A DNA stretch of 64,000 bases from Przewalskia tangutica (lineage: Eukaryota; Streptophyta; Magnoliopsida; Solanales; Solanaceae): positions 84,897,093 through 84,961,092 of the forward strand of contig CM056724.1 of assembly GCA_029844215.1 (NCBI GenBank), written 5' to 3'. The notes under the pieces are model-generated. The model saw only the letters and a program-made list of their open reading frames with translations, did no database searches and was not told the origin of the DNA. Below, one piece after another: positions 34,249 through 45,726 of the stretch. How positions within the stretch are numbered: position 1 is the stretch's first letter; each line of letters starts with the position of its first letter. The translations under genes were made by a program, and so were the position numbers.

Positions 34249-37200
34249 TGTCACGACCGAACCGGGCGTGATCGTGCCTACCGGGCACCCTAGTGATACA
34301 ACATCGAGAAAATCGTGAAATAAAAACATGAACATGAATTAAGAGACATGATAAGTAAACAAAGCAACCAAAATAGTTGCCTTCGATATATACATAAATA
34401 CCCTAACGGTTATCCTTTTACTGCATCGCCACAACAGCATTACATGGACTTCTAAGAAGTGACAACAACTATGACGACAGGCCCCGCCATACCCCGAATG
34501 TACAAGAACCTCTGCACTGTGGTAACATACCAAAGATAAGCCTCAAGGAACGGAGCTTCCCAACACGCTGAAATGTGATCCTATAAGCGGGGATCGGCGG
34601 TCGATGTACCTTTACTGCGGATGAACGCAGCCTCAAGGAGGTCGATAACAGTACCAAGTATGTGAAATCAGAAAATATCGTAAATGAAATCATAATAGTC
34701 TATATAAAGCGGAGACATGTATGATAACCAAACTACGATTCACAACATAAAAGCCATGTCAAGACAGGACTTACGCCTCAAAGTCATCCTCATGCCCGTG
34801 GAACTCTTTCCTCACCGCCATAGCCTAGGTACAAATCATGTGATACGTATAATGTGTCTCACCCATCTTATGGACCCAATATAGAACCGTGTGGAATACA
34901 TTCTGCTCATCCCATGAACCTAGTCGAGTGGATTACATTCCCGGATGAACCAGAGTCAAGTGAAATACATTCGGATGAACCGGTAGTCAAGTGAAATACA
35001 TTCCCGGATGAACCGGTAGTCAAGTGAAATACATTCCCGGATGAACCGGTAGTCAAGTGAAATACATTCCCGGATGAACCGGTAGTCAAGTGAAATACAT
35101 TCCCGGATGAACCGGTAGTTAAGTAGAACACAATACTTGCACAACAAGGCTATCACACGTAACATGGTCAAGTTTCATAACAAAAGCATAGGCAAGTTAT
35201 ACACAACTCAAGGTACTTTCATTTTATGTCAAAGTCCGGATTTTAACCCTAAAGTACTACGTACGTAAATTCCTTTTAAGAGATTCATTCCTTTTCTAAA
35301 AGTCACCCGATACCCATAGTATATAAAAAAGAATGTGTGACTTATATCTTTTAAGTAAACCAAAACAACTTTCATACTTTCCTTTTTTTTTAAGACCAAA
35401 TTAAGGCAATACCATGCCTTCCTTTGGACCAAAATACTTCTCTTTTAAAAGTCAAGTTACCGCATTAAAACAAATGATAAAACCCTTCTTTTGTTTTCAT
35501 AAAGTCGTTATAACCAACTTCCCATAAAGCTGTTATAACACTTTATGTTTTAAACCATTTTAAGACAACACAATGCCTTTCTTTTCCCTAAAAGTTCCAG
35601 TTTGCCTAATTTCAATTACGCAAGTCTCTTTTTAGAAAAGTTTCATAGTTCAATGTTTTACCTCTTTTTAAAACAATAGAGTAACATATGCCATAGGTGA
35701 GTAGGTTAATCTTGTTCATAATCAATCTTATTAAGCAGCCATGATCTAGAAAATGTAATATCATTTTGTCTCATCTTAGCTTCTATGCAGATGGAGGTTT
35801 CTACTGGTTTTAATAATACTTAATTATTCAATACATTTTCCTTTATTAACGCCGCAGATGGTTTATTGATACACATTCGATTTCAAATCAAGAAAACATT
35901 ATTCCTTTTAAAACCAAGTACTCATTACTCACGAATGAGGTTTCACACAAAATCCATATTAATTCATTTAAGTTAAGTCTCTTATCTCATAAGATCCAGT
36001 CTCTTAACTTTTGAAATTAATAAACCATTCATTTTACCACCCTTAAGACGTTATGCCTAACTTCCCATAAAGCTAGTATAACACTTATGTTTTAAAACAA
36101 CCAAATACTGATTAACACGTACGCGTCTACCGTACTATATAGCTCACACATATCATGCTAGAAAAGATAGGAAGAGGTTCACATACCTCGCGACGATTAT
36201 CGACTAATAGCAAAATGCTCCAAGTACCTTAAACCGTCGGCTACTCCTTAAGCTAAGTAGATCACGCCATACGTAGTACTTCAACCTATAGAGGCCACAA
36301 GGCGCCTATTAACATCCTAGATCTCAATGTAGAATATTCTACGTAAAATTCGCAAGATTTTCCCCGCACACAACAGCGTAAATCTCCTCCTCTATCGAGG
36401 CCGGCTACCAAGCCAACCAGGGGGGGGGGGGTTTGCACGTCTGACCGGACGTGTACAATTCTACTCACAGCAATACTACACAAGTCACTGTAATGCAGTC
36501 CTATGTAATTACAGTTCAGTTCACTTCTTAAAATTCAGGCTTAAGTCGCAAGACATTGCCGTAAGTATTATTCAGGCTTAAGTCGAAAGACATTGCCGCA
36601 CAACTATGCTCAGTTCTATATATATAGTATTCTTAACTATATACTCCTACAACATGTAATTTCCAATTACAACAGAAGGTCAAGAATGTTTACCTCGATA
36701 AGCCCAAAATTATCCGAGTTTATATGTCGATCCTGAGCAAGGTTTAGCTCCTACTCCGTGCGCTCCAACCCGCTCCAAACAACCCTTAGAAGTTCTAACC
36801 AACTTCTACTTAAAACTTCAACTATGGGTGAAGATTTACTTAGGGTTTCGTTTTGTAGTGAGGAAGTATAATAGTATTTTCTGGGCTTTTGTAAAAGTGT
36901 AACCTTGGGAATACTACAAGGTATTTAGGCCAAGGTATTTGGGCATTATAACAATACTAGGAGAGTATTTCTATACCACAAAAAGGGGGTATTTATACGA
37001 GACAACTTGGCTAGGGGGGGGGGTACCCCTCGGCTAGGGCACCACAAAGGAGGAGGGGGGAGGCTCTCGGCCAAGGGCCTAGCTCAAAGGGGGGGAGGGG
37101 GCTTTGGACGATAGCAAAACAAGAGGGAGGGAGTATTTGAGACTTAGGTAGATTGCTCAAGTTTTTGGATGAAGAAAGTCTTCAACTAGAGGGGTATTTA

Positions 37201-37606
37201 TAGGCTAACCAAAGGCCAACCAATGGCCAAGATCAAGCCAAGTGCCATGCAAGTGTAGGGTCAAGATTTGACCATGTTTACCTTATCCATCTACCACACA
37301 ACTTGCACAAAATATTCTACCAACTAAAGGAGCCCAAATTCGTCCACTATGCCGCCCACTCAAGGCCAATGTGAGGGTGACACTTGTCACCCTCCCGTTG
37401 GTCCAAAATGTTTCGTCTCTCGGAAAAATCCGCAAAAATTATTAATGACATAGCCGGAATTTTCCCTACGTAAGCTGTGGAAACGTTTCGTCGAAAAACG
37501 ACTCTTTTCGGCACTTGTGCCCAAATTTCGAAACTTGACAATTCTTAAGGAAAAAATTTAATACGTACGCCCTCACGTACATACTCTGGAAATACGGGGT
37601 ATAACA
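34249..37606 (-). repeat. El-6 5' LTR
   Basis: 3358 bp, TGTCACGACC to GGTATAACA. It contains the uninterrupted version of the El-7 target at about 36650-36680 (ACATGTAATTTCCAATTACA). A 12-base G run lies at about 36420-36431, against 7 Gs in the partner. Confidence 0.94.
34910..35125. repeat. Minisatellite in El-6 5' LTR
   Basis: Six to seven units of about 34 bp (CGGATGAACCGGTAGTC, AAGTGAAATACATTCC). More homogeneous than the partner array at 19060-19290. Confidence 0.92.
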
Positions 37607-37611
37607 CATAA

Positions 37612-40504
37612 CAACAGAAGTTACAACCCTTTCTTTTTACAAACCGACCCACAACATGAGACTACAGACCTCTAAGAATTACAACTGCGGCGGGACAGGG
37701 CCCCGCCATACCCCTGAATGTACATAAGTCTACCACATCAGGGAAACCGTACCAAAAGATAAGCCTCCGGTGTGAAAGGAGCTTCTTTCCAAAAACTGAA
37801 CAGAGATCCTAAGAGCAAGGATCACCAACCTGTGTACCTATCACATGCGGCATTTAACGCAGCCTGGGTCAAGAAACAAAAATTTAGAGTATGGAATGAA
37901 ATAAAATGCAATAACCAAATCATATAGGTATAAAAGAAGGTACTTTATACTCCTGAAATCAATCATATATTAACCGTTCCTTTCCTCCTTTCAATAAGAT
38001 TTAACAACATATTCTTACATACATACTTAAGAGTTTAATCCAGTCTTTTTCACATAACTTACATATCTTACATAACATAATCCGGCCCATTTGCGGACAC
38101 GGTGTCTTGATGAATCATGTGACATAACCCGCCCGCTGTGGGGCATCGTGGAATCATGTAGCATAATTCGCCCGCGCTGTGGGGCTCGGTGTAAGATGAC
38201 GTAACCCTACCTATGTGTAGGCTCGGGGTAATATGGCGAATCCGACTATGGGTAGGCTCGGTGTATCTCATAACGTAATCCGGCCTATTTGTAGGCTCGG
38301 TGTACCTCATAACGTAATCCAGCCTATTTGTAGGCTCGGTGTACCTCATAACGTAATCCGGCCTATTTGTAGGCTCGGTGTATTTCATAACATAATCCGG
38401 CCTATTGTAGGCTCGGTGTGATTTTCCTTACGTAACATTTTAAACCGTCTTATTACTTCTTCTTAAGTCGTCATAACCACTTCCCATAAAGCTGTTATAA
38501 CAACCTTTCATTTTAGAGGACTTAAGACACTTTTATTCTTACAACATTTAGGAAAACGGTATCCAAAGATACTACGTACATACATACTTAAAAAGAATCG
38601 TATCGCTTAAAACTTCATAATCCTTAAAAGACAATCAGAGTTCTTAGTCTTCAAACTTCATAACATACTTCCTTTAAAGCCCAATTACTTATACAAAAAC
38701 ATATAAAGTTTCATACCTTCCAAAACCAAGTAATTTATTCCCTTAAAATCATATAACTTCCACCTTTAAAATCAATCCCCTTTTCACATATAAATTCAAG
38801 TCATTTTCGAACATAAATCCACTTACTTACTTTAAACAAATCAAGACACATAGCCTTTAAATCAAATCTCATAACTTCCTAACCGTTCTTACCAACGTCT
38901 CCCATAAGACCTAGTAAGGACTTAGGACAATTTAAACATACTCTTAACTTAGATTCAACAATGTAAATACTTCTTAACTTCTAAGAGTAGAAGGAATCTT
39001 GAAATACTATCACATGGAGATTTCATACGTAGGATCATGCCAAAGAAAGAAGAGGTTCACATACCTCGCGACGATTGTCGACAAGTAGTAAAATGCTCCA
39101 AAGTACTTCAACCTTGAGCTATTCCATTCTTCAAGTAGGATACGCTATACTTAGTTCTTCAACCTATCATGGTCACACACGTCCATTAACCTCTTACTTC
39201 AAACATAGAATATTCTAAGTGCTAAGTCGCCAAATTCTACAGTAAAATCTGGACAACACCTCCTTTGTTTTTACTTACTTTGCCACCTTTTTCAAGGCCG
39301 AAATACAATAACCAAACAGCCCCAATTGGCTCACAACAATATAGAAGGTAGTCCAATACAAATGAATAACTAAACAGCCCCAATTGGCTCACAACAATAT
39401 AGAAGGTAGTCCAATACAAATGAATAACTAAACAGCCCCAATTGGCTCACAATTTAGAAAGTAGTCCAAATTCGACCACCTAGAGTTCAACCATACCAAT
39501 TCTTATCAAATTTCCATTTCAATCCAAATTGTTAACATAACATGATATCAAGTCGCATTTGATTAAAACTACCACAATCTTCAAATCCATAACATGCGAC
39601 GATTCTAATAACGACTAAATTGAAATCCAACTTAACATGGCTTACATTTCATTCCGGATTTCCAAGGCTTCAATCAATCCACAATCCTTATAAACTTCTA
39701 CAAATCAACTTCATGCTAGCAACACGTAAAGCTAACAACAACAATATAAATATATAATCTTGTAACACATTAAAGGACAAGATTATACCTCAACGAATCT
39801 TAATCCAATTCCAATCCGAAGTCGCTCCTTAGTAGTTTAGAACCTCTCCAAGACACTTCAATCCGCTCGTTGAGACCCTTAGAACAACACCAACAACTTT
39901 CCTTTCAACTTCCAATCCAAAACCTAGAAAGCCACTAGGTTTTCACTTTGCGACTAACCCGTAAACTATCTTTTTCCAAGATTTTTCTATTGAGATACAC
40001 TCACTATACCCTTAGGAACCTTGGTTTAAAGTGGGGAGATTATTGGACAACGAACAAATTTTTTTTCCCTTTTTTCCCCTTGAACCCGAGAGCTCCCTAT
40101 GGGTGTTCTTCAAATTTTTGTGAATTTTGGCTAAGTGTTAGTCAAGTCTTGCACTACTAGTATTATATAGTGTATTGGAGGGTCATGCTACAAACAAATG
40201 GGTGGTTTGGATGAAAACTTATAAAATATCAAGACTTGGACCCTTTGACTTAGTCAACTTTCTCAAGCTTGACTACTAGCAAGACTTGTCTTCCTAACAA
40301 GGGTCAAATGACCATTGTGTCCATGCTTCAATTCGTCCAAGACAACATAAGGGGGTGACACGTGTCGCCCTCCCATTCGTCACAATATTACGTTTTTCCG
40401 ACAATTCCATAATTCCGATAATTTTTTTACAAGTCTCAAATCTTAACATTTGTGAGCTCTTACGTACTACCTTAAAACATGTCTTGTACATACGGGGTGT
40501 AACA
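37612..40504 (-). repeat. El-5 3' LTR, inner part after El-6
   Basis: Continues from 18406 and ends CATACGGGGTGTAACA. The minisatellite is at 38090-38415, the three-copy CCCCAATTGGCTCAC repeat at 39310-39460, the TATA-like CTATATAATA at 40170-40161 (minus), and the palindrome at 40351-40373. Confidence 0.92.
38090..38415. repeat. Minisatellite in El-5 3' LTR
   Basis: Eight to nine units of about 38-42 bp built on TAATCCGGCC, TATTTGTAGGCTCGG, TGTACCTCATAACG. The partner array is at 42940-43280. Confidence 0.93.
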
Positions 40505-40540
40505 TTCTTCCCCCCTTAGAAACATTCGTCCCCGAATGTT
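40505..40540 (-). other. Polypurine tract and inverted repeat of El-5
   Basis: Minus strand CTAAGGGGGGAAGAA abuts the LTR. AACATTCG and CGAATGTT arms at 40521-40540, with a 4-base loop here instead of 3. Confidence 0.86.
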
Positions 40541-40904
40541 CTTTCGGAGCTCAATCTATCATTCCTTGGCATAGTCTCATAAATTTACACTTAATGGAAC
40601 CTAATTATGCCACATATGGCCCTAATATACCGCACTTGCATATTTATCCATCACAAACCAAACGAGGAAACAATCCATAGTGTGCATCATCACTATATAC
40701 TCACATTCAAGGCCTAAAAGATTATCTTTTCGCATTTCCAACTTACTTCTAAAGATACGTACATAATTTCAATATTATCCGTTCTTGATACTTAAACATA
40801 AAATAACCTTATCATGCATACAAATCTGTAAAGGGTCAAGATATACGATTCATATAGGCGGTTCAAAGGACCGCTAAAATCGAACTTCCATCACGACTTC
40901 GCCA
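40541..40904 (-). other. Non-coding 3' domain of El-5 interior
   Basis: Nothing coding recognised. It is a shorter version of the non-coding domain of El-6. Confidence 0.6.
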
Positions 40905-41207
40905 CTACCGCCGTGTATGAACATCCCGCCTAGCTATCAAGGCGAAGAACCCGCAATCGATCCAGACTTTTCTATCCTCCCGCAACTCTCCTACTAGGAC
41001 AATCCTCAACATATGGCCCCGACGGCCACATGCAAAACAGGCACGATGCACGACGACAATCCCGTGGTGATGCCGCCACACTGCGTGAACATCGAGGAAG
41101 AGGGCCCCGATCGCTAGAACCCATGTGCGATACGAATCCAAGCCCTCGAGCTCGACCGCCCCGACTACCCGGTGATCTAACCTCCCGCCGAAAATCGGAA
41201 GGAGCAC
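40905..41207 (-). CDS. Gag zinc-knuckle segment of El-5
   Basis: 100 codons. The later half reads RACFACGRRGHMLRIV; the CCHC pattern has C, C and H but Val in place of the last Cys, probably from base loss next to a CTG or CCGG site. It ends in a stop followed by the non-coding domain. The first part is likely out of frame. Confidence 0.7.
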   Translation of the reverse strand: MLLPIFGGRLDHRVVGAVELEGLDSYRTWVLAIGALFLDVHAVWRHHHGIVVVHRACFACGRRGHMLRIVLVGELREDRKVWIDCGFFALIARRDVHTRR

Positions 41208-41827
41208 TGCGTGAGCCGAATCAGACCTAGCTCGCCTTGAGGCTCTCCGCCTCGAAAATCACCAACCCTCGCCGCTCGCCCTCTTGGGCTGGCTCGTCTG
41301 GTCGGTCCTCTCTCTCGCCTCAATCCTCGTGCATATGTCTGCATCTCCGCAATATCCATTCTCGGTGAAGGGCCACTCGTGCAAGCGGTGATCATATAAC
41401 GGTCTAGTCCCATAACATAGCGATGGACTCTATCGGCCATGTTAGCCACAATAGTGTGCGCATACCTAGCCAACGAGTCAAACTCCAAGCTATACTCTCT
41501 GATAGTCCTCTCGTTCTGCCTCAAGGTCAAGAATCTGTCTACCCAGGCTCTCCTCATCTCAGGAGGCAAAAAGTGATCCATGAAGGCCTCTGTAAACTCC
41601 TCCCAAACAGCTGGAAGAGCATCATCACCTCTTGAAAGCAACCATGACTCAAACCAGTTCAACGCGATATCGCGTAACCGGTAGGAGTCTAGCGTAACAG
41701 ACTCTATCTCTGAAGCCCTAAGAACTGCGTGTCCGTCAGAGCTGCCGACGAACTCCTCGCGATCCTCATCAGACCTCGAACCATAAAACTCAGGTGGATG
41801 ACATCCTAGAAAATCCCTAATCCGCAA
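41177..41827 (-). CDS. Gag domain of El-5
   Basis: 216 codons. MRIRDFLGCHPPEFYGS opens the domain; IALNWFESWLLSRGDDALPAVWEEF, DHFLPPEMRRAWVDRFLTLRQNERT and REYSLEFDSLARY follow to about residue 125; MDIAEMQTYARGL near residue 175 marks the C-terminal half. After about residue 185 the composition becomes Arg/Gly-rich and probably drifts out of frame before the knuckle. The start Met is internal; the real start is at 42105. It is the best preserved product of the gag-only elements. Confidence 0.88.
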   Translation of the reverse strand: MRIRDFLGCHPPEFYGSRSDEDREEFVGSSDGHAVLRASEIESVTLDSYRLRDIALNWFESWLLSRGDDALPAVWEEFTEAFMDHFLPPEMRRAWVDRFLTLRQNERTIREYSLEFDSLARYAHTIVANMADRVHRYVMGLDRYMITACTSGPSPRMDIAEMQTYARGLRRERGPTRRASPRGRAARVGDFRGGEPQGELGLIRLTQCSFRFSAGG

Positions 41828-42293
41828 ACTGTCGGCTCGGGTGGTCGCCGCTCGCTTGCCGCTCGACTACTATCTTGGTCAATAATCGGATCGCCTCGTA
41901 GTTCTATACTCGACCGGCGGAATCGAGGCTGCACGAACCTTCGAGCTACCGCCGCCTCGCCTCTCTAATATCCGCTGGCGTGGTTGAACTCGCCGACCCG
42001 CTTACTACCTCGGGCATAGTCTGTGCCGACTCTGGTAACTCTTCACAGACTACAGCGACTCGCCGCGCTTTGCCCTTCGGGCCCCGGTCGCCTTCCGCGA
42101 GGCATAGATGATTCACATACATAAGAATACGTCGAGACGGATCAACCTATTAATATCGCTTCATCGCACGATCTCAGAGTGAGAAGAATGGAAACCAATC
42201 CTAAATGTCCTCACCTCACGATTATAGATGTGCACAACACACCGATAATCAAGACTCTACTAGACACCGCAGAGACACTTTCCGAGGACTAAT

Positions 42294-42305
42294 CGCTCGA
42301 TACCA
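42294..42305 (-). other. Primer binding site of El-5 (altered)
   Basis: Minus strand TGGTATCGAGCG, the same CAG to CG change as in El-2. Confidence 0.8.
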
Positions 42306-42939
42306 CTTTTGTCACGACCGACCGGCCCGCGATCGATGCCCTACCTGGCACCTGTTCGTATACATCGAGAATAGCAATGAACATACATGAAACTTATAAC
42401 ATAAATAACGAGAAATTAAACCACGAGTTAGCCGATAAGGCTACCTTCCCGACACATATACATATACATAACAACAACAGTTACATCCCTTTCTTTTACA
42501 AACCGACCCACAACATGAGACTACACTTAAGAATTACAATCACAAGGGACAGGGCCCCGCCATACCCCTGAATGTACATAAGTCTACCACATCAGGGAAA
42601 CCGTACCAAAAGATAAGCCTCTGGTGTGAAAGGAGCTTCTTTACAAAAACTGAACAGAGATCCTAAGAGCAAGGATCACCAACCTGTGTACCTATCACCT
42701 GCGAGCATGAACGCAGCCCGAAGGGTCAAGATAACAAAAATGAGTATGGAACAGAAATAAAATGCAATAACCAAATCATATATGTATAAAAGAATGTCCT
42801 TTATACTCCTGAAATCAATCATATATTAACCGTTCATTTCCTCCTTTCAATAAGATTTAACAACATATTCTTACATACATACTTAAGAGTTTAATCCAGT
42901 CTTATTCACATAACATACATATATTACATAACATAAAAC

Positions 42940-43280
42940 GGCCCATTTGCGGACACGCATCTTGATGAATCATGTGACATAACCCGCCCGCCGTGGGGCT
43001 CGATTATCGTGGAATCATGTAGTATAATCCGGCCCGCCTGTGGGGCTCGGTGTAAGATGACGTAACCCGGCCTATGTGTAGGCTCGGGGTAATATGGCGC
43101 AATCCGGCCTATGGGTAGGCTCGGTGTATCTCATAACGTAATCCGGCCTATTTGTAGGCTCGGTGTACCTCATAACGTAATCCGGCCTATTTGTAGGCTC
43201 GGTGTACCTCATAACGTAATCCGGCCTATTTGTAGGCTCGGTGTATTTCATAACATAATCCGGCCTATTGTAGGCTCGTT
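42940..43280. repeat. Minisatellite in El-5 5' LTR
   Basis: The same 38-42 bp unit as 38090-38415 (TATTTGTAGGCTCGGTGTA); flanking units use GCCCGCCTGTGGGGCTCGG. Confidence 0.93.
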
Positions 43281-44590
43281 GTGATTTTCCTTACGTAACA
43301 TTTTAAACCGTCTTATTACTTCTTCTTAAGTCGTCATAACCACTTCCCATAAAGCTGTTATAACAACCTTTCATTTTAGAGGACTTAAGACACTTTTATT
43401 CTTACAACATTTAGGAAAACGGGATCCAAAGATACTACGTACATACATACTTAAAAAGAATCGTATCGCTTAAAACTTCATAATCCTTAAAAGACAATCA
43501 GAGTTCTTAGTCTTCAAACTTCATAACATACTTCCTTTAAAGCCCAATTACTTATACAAAAACATATAAATTTCCATACCTTCCAAAACCAAGTAATTTA
43601 TTCCCTTAAAATCATATAACTTCCACCTTTAAAATCAATCCCCTTTTCACATATAAATTCAAGTCATTTTCGAACATAAATCCACTTACTTACTTTAAAC
43701 AAATCAAGACACATAGCCTTTAAATCAAATCTCATAACTTCCTAACCGTTTACTAACGCCTCCCATAAGACCTAGTAAGGACTTAGGACAATTTAAACAT
43801 ACTCTTAACTTAGATTCAACAATGTAAATACTTCTTAACTTCTAAGAGTAGAAGGAATCTTGAAATACTATCACATGGAGATTTCATACGTAGGATCATG
43901 CCAAAGAAAGAAGAGGTTCACATACCTCGCGACGATTGTCGACAAGTAGTAAAATGCTCCAAAGTACTTCAACCTTGAGCTATTCCATTCTTCAAGTAGG
44001 ATACACTATACTTAGTTCTTCAACCTATCATGGTCACAATACGTCCATTAACCTCTTACTTCAAACATAGAATATTCTAAGTGCTAAGTCGCCAAATTCT
44101 ACAGAAAATCGGACAGCACCTCCTTTGTTTTTACATACTTTGCCACCTTTTTCAAGGCCGAAATACAATAACCAAACAGCTCCAATTGGCTCACAACAAT
44201 ATAGAAGGTAGTCCAATACAAATGAATAACTAAACAGCCCCAATTGGCTCACAATTTATAAAGTAGTCCAAATTCGACCACCTAGAGTTCAACCATACCA
44301 ATTCTTATCAAATTTCCATTTCAATCCAAATTGTTAACATAACATGATATCAAGTCGCATTTGATTAAAACTACCACAATCTTCAAATCCATAACATGCG
44401 ACGATTCTAATAACGACTAAATTGAAATCCAACTTAACATGGCTTACATTACATTCCGGATTTCCAAGGCTTCAATCAATCCACAATCCTTATAAACTTC
44501 TACAAATCAACTTCATGCTAGCAACACGTAAAGCTAACAACAACAATATAAATATATAATCTTGTAACACATTAAAGGACAAGATTATAC

Positions 44591-45183
44591 CTCAACGAAT
44601 CTTAATCCAATTCCAATCCGAAGTCGCTCCTTAGTAGTTTAGAACCTCTCCAAGACACTTCAATCCGCTCGTTGAGACCCTTAGAACAACACCAACAACT
44701 TTCCTTCCAACTTCCAATCCAAAACCTAGAAAGCCACTAGGTTTTCACTTTGCGACTAACCCGTAAACTATCTTTTTCCAAGATTCTTCTATTTATATAC
44801 ACTCACTATACCCTTAGGAACCTTGGTTTAAAGTGGGGAGATTATTGGACAACGAACAAATTTTTTTTCCCTTTTTTCCCCTTGAACCCGAGAGCTCCCT
44901 ATGGGTGTTCTTCAAATTTTTGTGAATTTTGGCTAAGTGTTAGTCAAGTCTTGCACTACTAGTATTATATAGTGTATTGGAGGGTCATGCTACAAACAAA
45001 TGGGTGGTTTGGATGAAAACTTATAAAATATCAAGACTTTGGACCCTTTGACTTAGTCAACTTTCTCAAGCTTGACTACTAGCAAGACTTGTCTTCCTAA
45101 CAAGGGTCAAATGACCATTGTGTCCATGCTTCAATTCGTCCAAGACAACATAAGGGGGGGGGGGTGACACGTGTCGTCCTTCC
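44591..45183 (-). promoter_or_regulatory. Putative promoter and AUG-free leader of El-5
   Basis: The palindrome GGGTGACACGTGTCG (45161-45183) is followed about 190 bp downstream on the minus strand by CTATATAATA (44972-44963). From there to a donor-like GTTGAG/GTATAATC at 44591/44590 there is no ATG on the minus strand, about 370 bases. Confidence 0.5.
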
Positions 45184-45318
45184 ATTCGTCACAATATTAC
45201 GTTTTTCCGACAATTCCATAATTCCGATAATTTTTTTACAAGTCTCAAATCTTAACATTTGTGAGATCTTACGTACTACCTTAAAACATGTCTTGTACAT
45301 ACGGGGTGTAACAGTGTG

Positions 45319-45690
45319 ATCGTGGTTAAAGTACATGGGTATGTGAAGTATATTAGTGGTAATGATTTCTTGGTTTTAGTATAAACCACTTGTGATTGAT
45401 GAATGAGACTATGTGTTATATTGTGGCCGGTGTGACATCTTTGGGTTTGCTGAGTATTGTTAGAACTGGTAGAAAAGAAGAGATTAAGTGAAAAATGTGT
45501 CTTTGGAAATTCGTGCACAGACCTGGTGCCAAAGCGACGGATCGCGGTGCTGAAACTTCAGAGAGCCGCAGGAATTTTGGAACCGCAGTGCCGACATGCA
45601 GGAATGCGGTGCTGACACTAACGAGTATTGGGTAATAGGTATAGTTAAAGGAGACTATGCCGAAGATTATATAGCTTGAGACATTGGACG
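45319..45690 (+). other. Non-coding interior of El-4, right part
   Basis: Continues 18233 across the El-5 insertion. It aligns with 63780-63830 of El-9 (the word TTAGTGTGAT, then CATGGGT). No gene seen. Confidence 0.7.
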
Positions 45691-45726
45691 AACATTCGGG
45701 GATGAATATTTCTAAGGGGGGAAGAA
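45691..45726 (+). other. Inverted repeat remnant and polypurine tract of El-4
   Basis: AACATTCGGGGATGAATATT, one arm mutated, then CTAAGGGGGGAAGAA before the LTR. Confidence 0.8.

Larger units (their letters stand above)
18407..37606 (-). mobile_element. El-6: antisense gag-only element, hosts El-7
   Basis: LTRs at 18407-20827 plus 30924-31857, and at 34249-37606; duplication CATAA at 18402-18406 and 37607-37611. The interior (31858-34248) holds a broken gag with zinc knuckle and about 1 kb of non-coding DNA; there is no pol. After removing El-7 and the duplicated TTCCA the two LTRs are 3355 and 3358 bp, so they have hardly diverged in length. This points to a young element that depends on others for enzymes. 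Confidence 0.93.
40905..42105 (-). pseudogene. gag of El-5, gag-only
   Basis: ATG at 42105-42103 (MPRE start). The central gag is open at 41827-41177, and the zinc knuckle lies in 41207-40905 as CFACGRRGHMLR with the final Cys lost. The frame ends at a stop at 40905 with no protease after it. The El-5 gag is clearly divergent from El-7 and El-10 gag (GCHPPEFYGSRSDEDREEF against SCSPPEFYGSRPEDDPQEF), so it is a separate lineage and not a recent deletion of those copies. Confidence 0.8.
18234..45313 (-). mobile_element. El-5: antisense gag-only element (TR-GAG-like), hosts El-6
   Basis: Two LTRs (18234-18406 plus 37612-40504; and 42310-45313) flank a 1.8 kb interior with gag and a non-coding 3' domain only. 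The target-site duplication GTGTG is at 18229-18233 and 45314-45318. El-6 is inserted 173 bp from the left LTR end; the undisturbed partner shows the original site near 42467. Without pol it must be mobilised in trans. Terminal-repeat elements carrying only gag are known in plants as TR-GAG. Confidence 0.92.
42310..45313 (-). repeat. El-5 5' LTR
   Basis: 3004 bp, TGTCACGACC to GGTGTAACA. It shows the undisturbed El-6 target near 42467 (ACATAACAACAACAG). The CCCCAATTGGCTCAC repeat has two copies here against three in the partner. A 10-12 base G run lies beside the palindrome at 45154-45164. Confidence 0.93.

Noticed and set aside
34907..35171. Repetitive proteins (SSGNVFHLTTG and similar) at the El-6 array
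   Set aside because: Translation of a minisatellite in an LTR; several frames are open because the unit lacks stops.
38068..38388. 106-codon repetitive frame (RYTEPTNRPDYVM)
   Set aside because: Minisatellite translation in the El-5 LTR, not conserved in frame in the partner.
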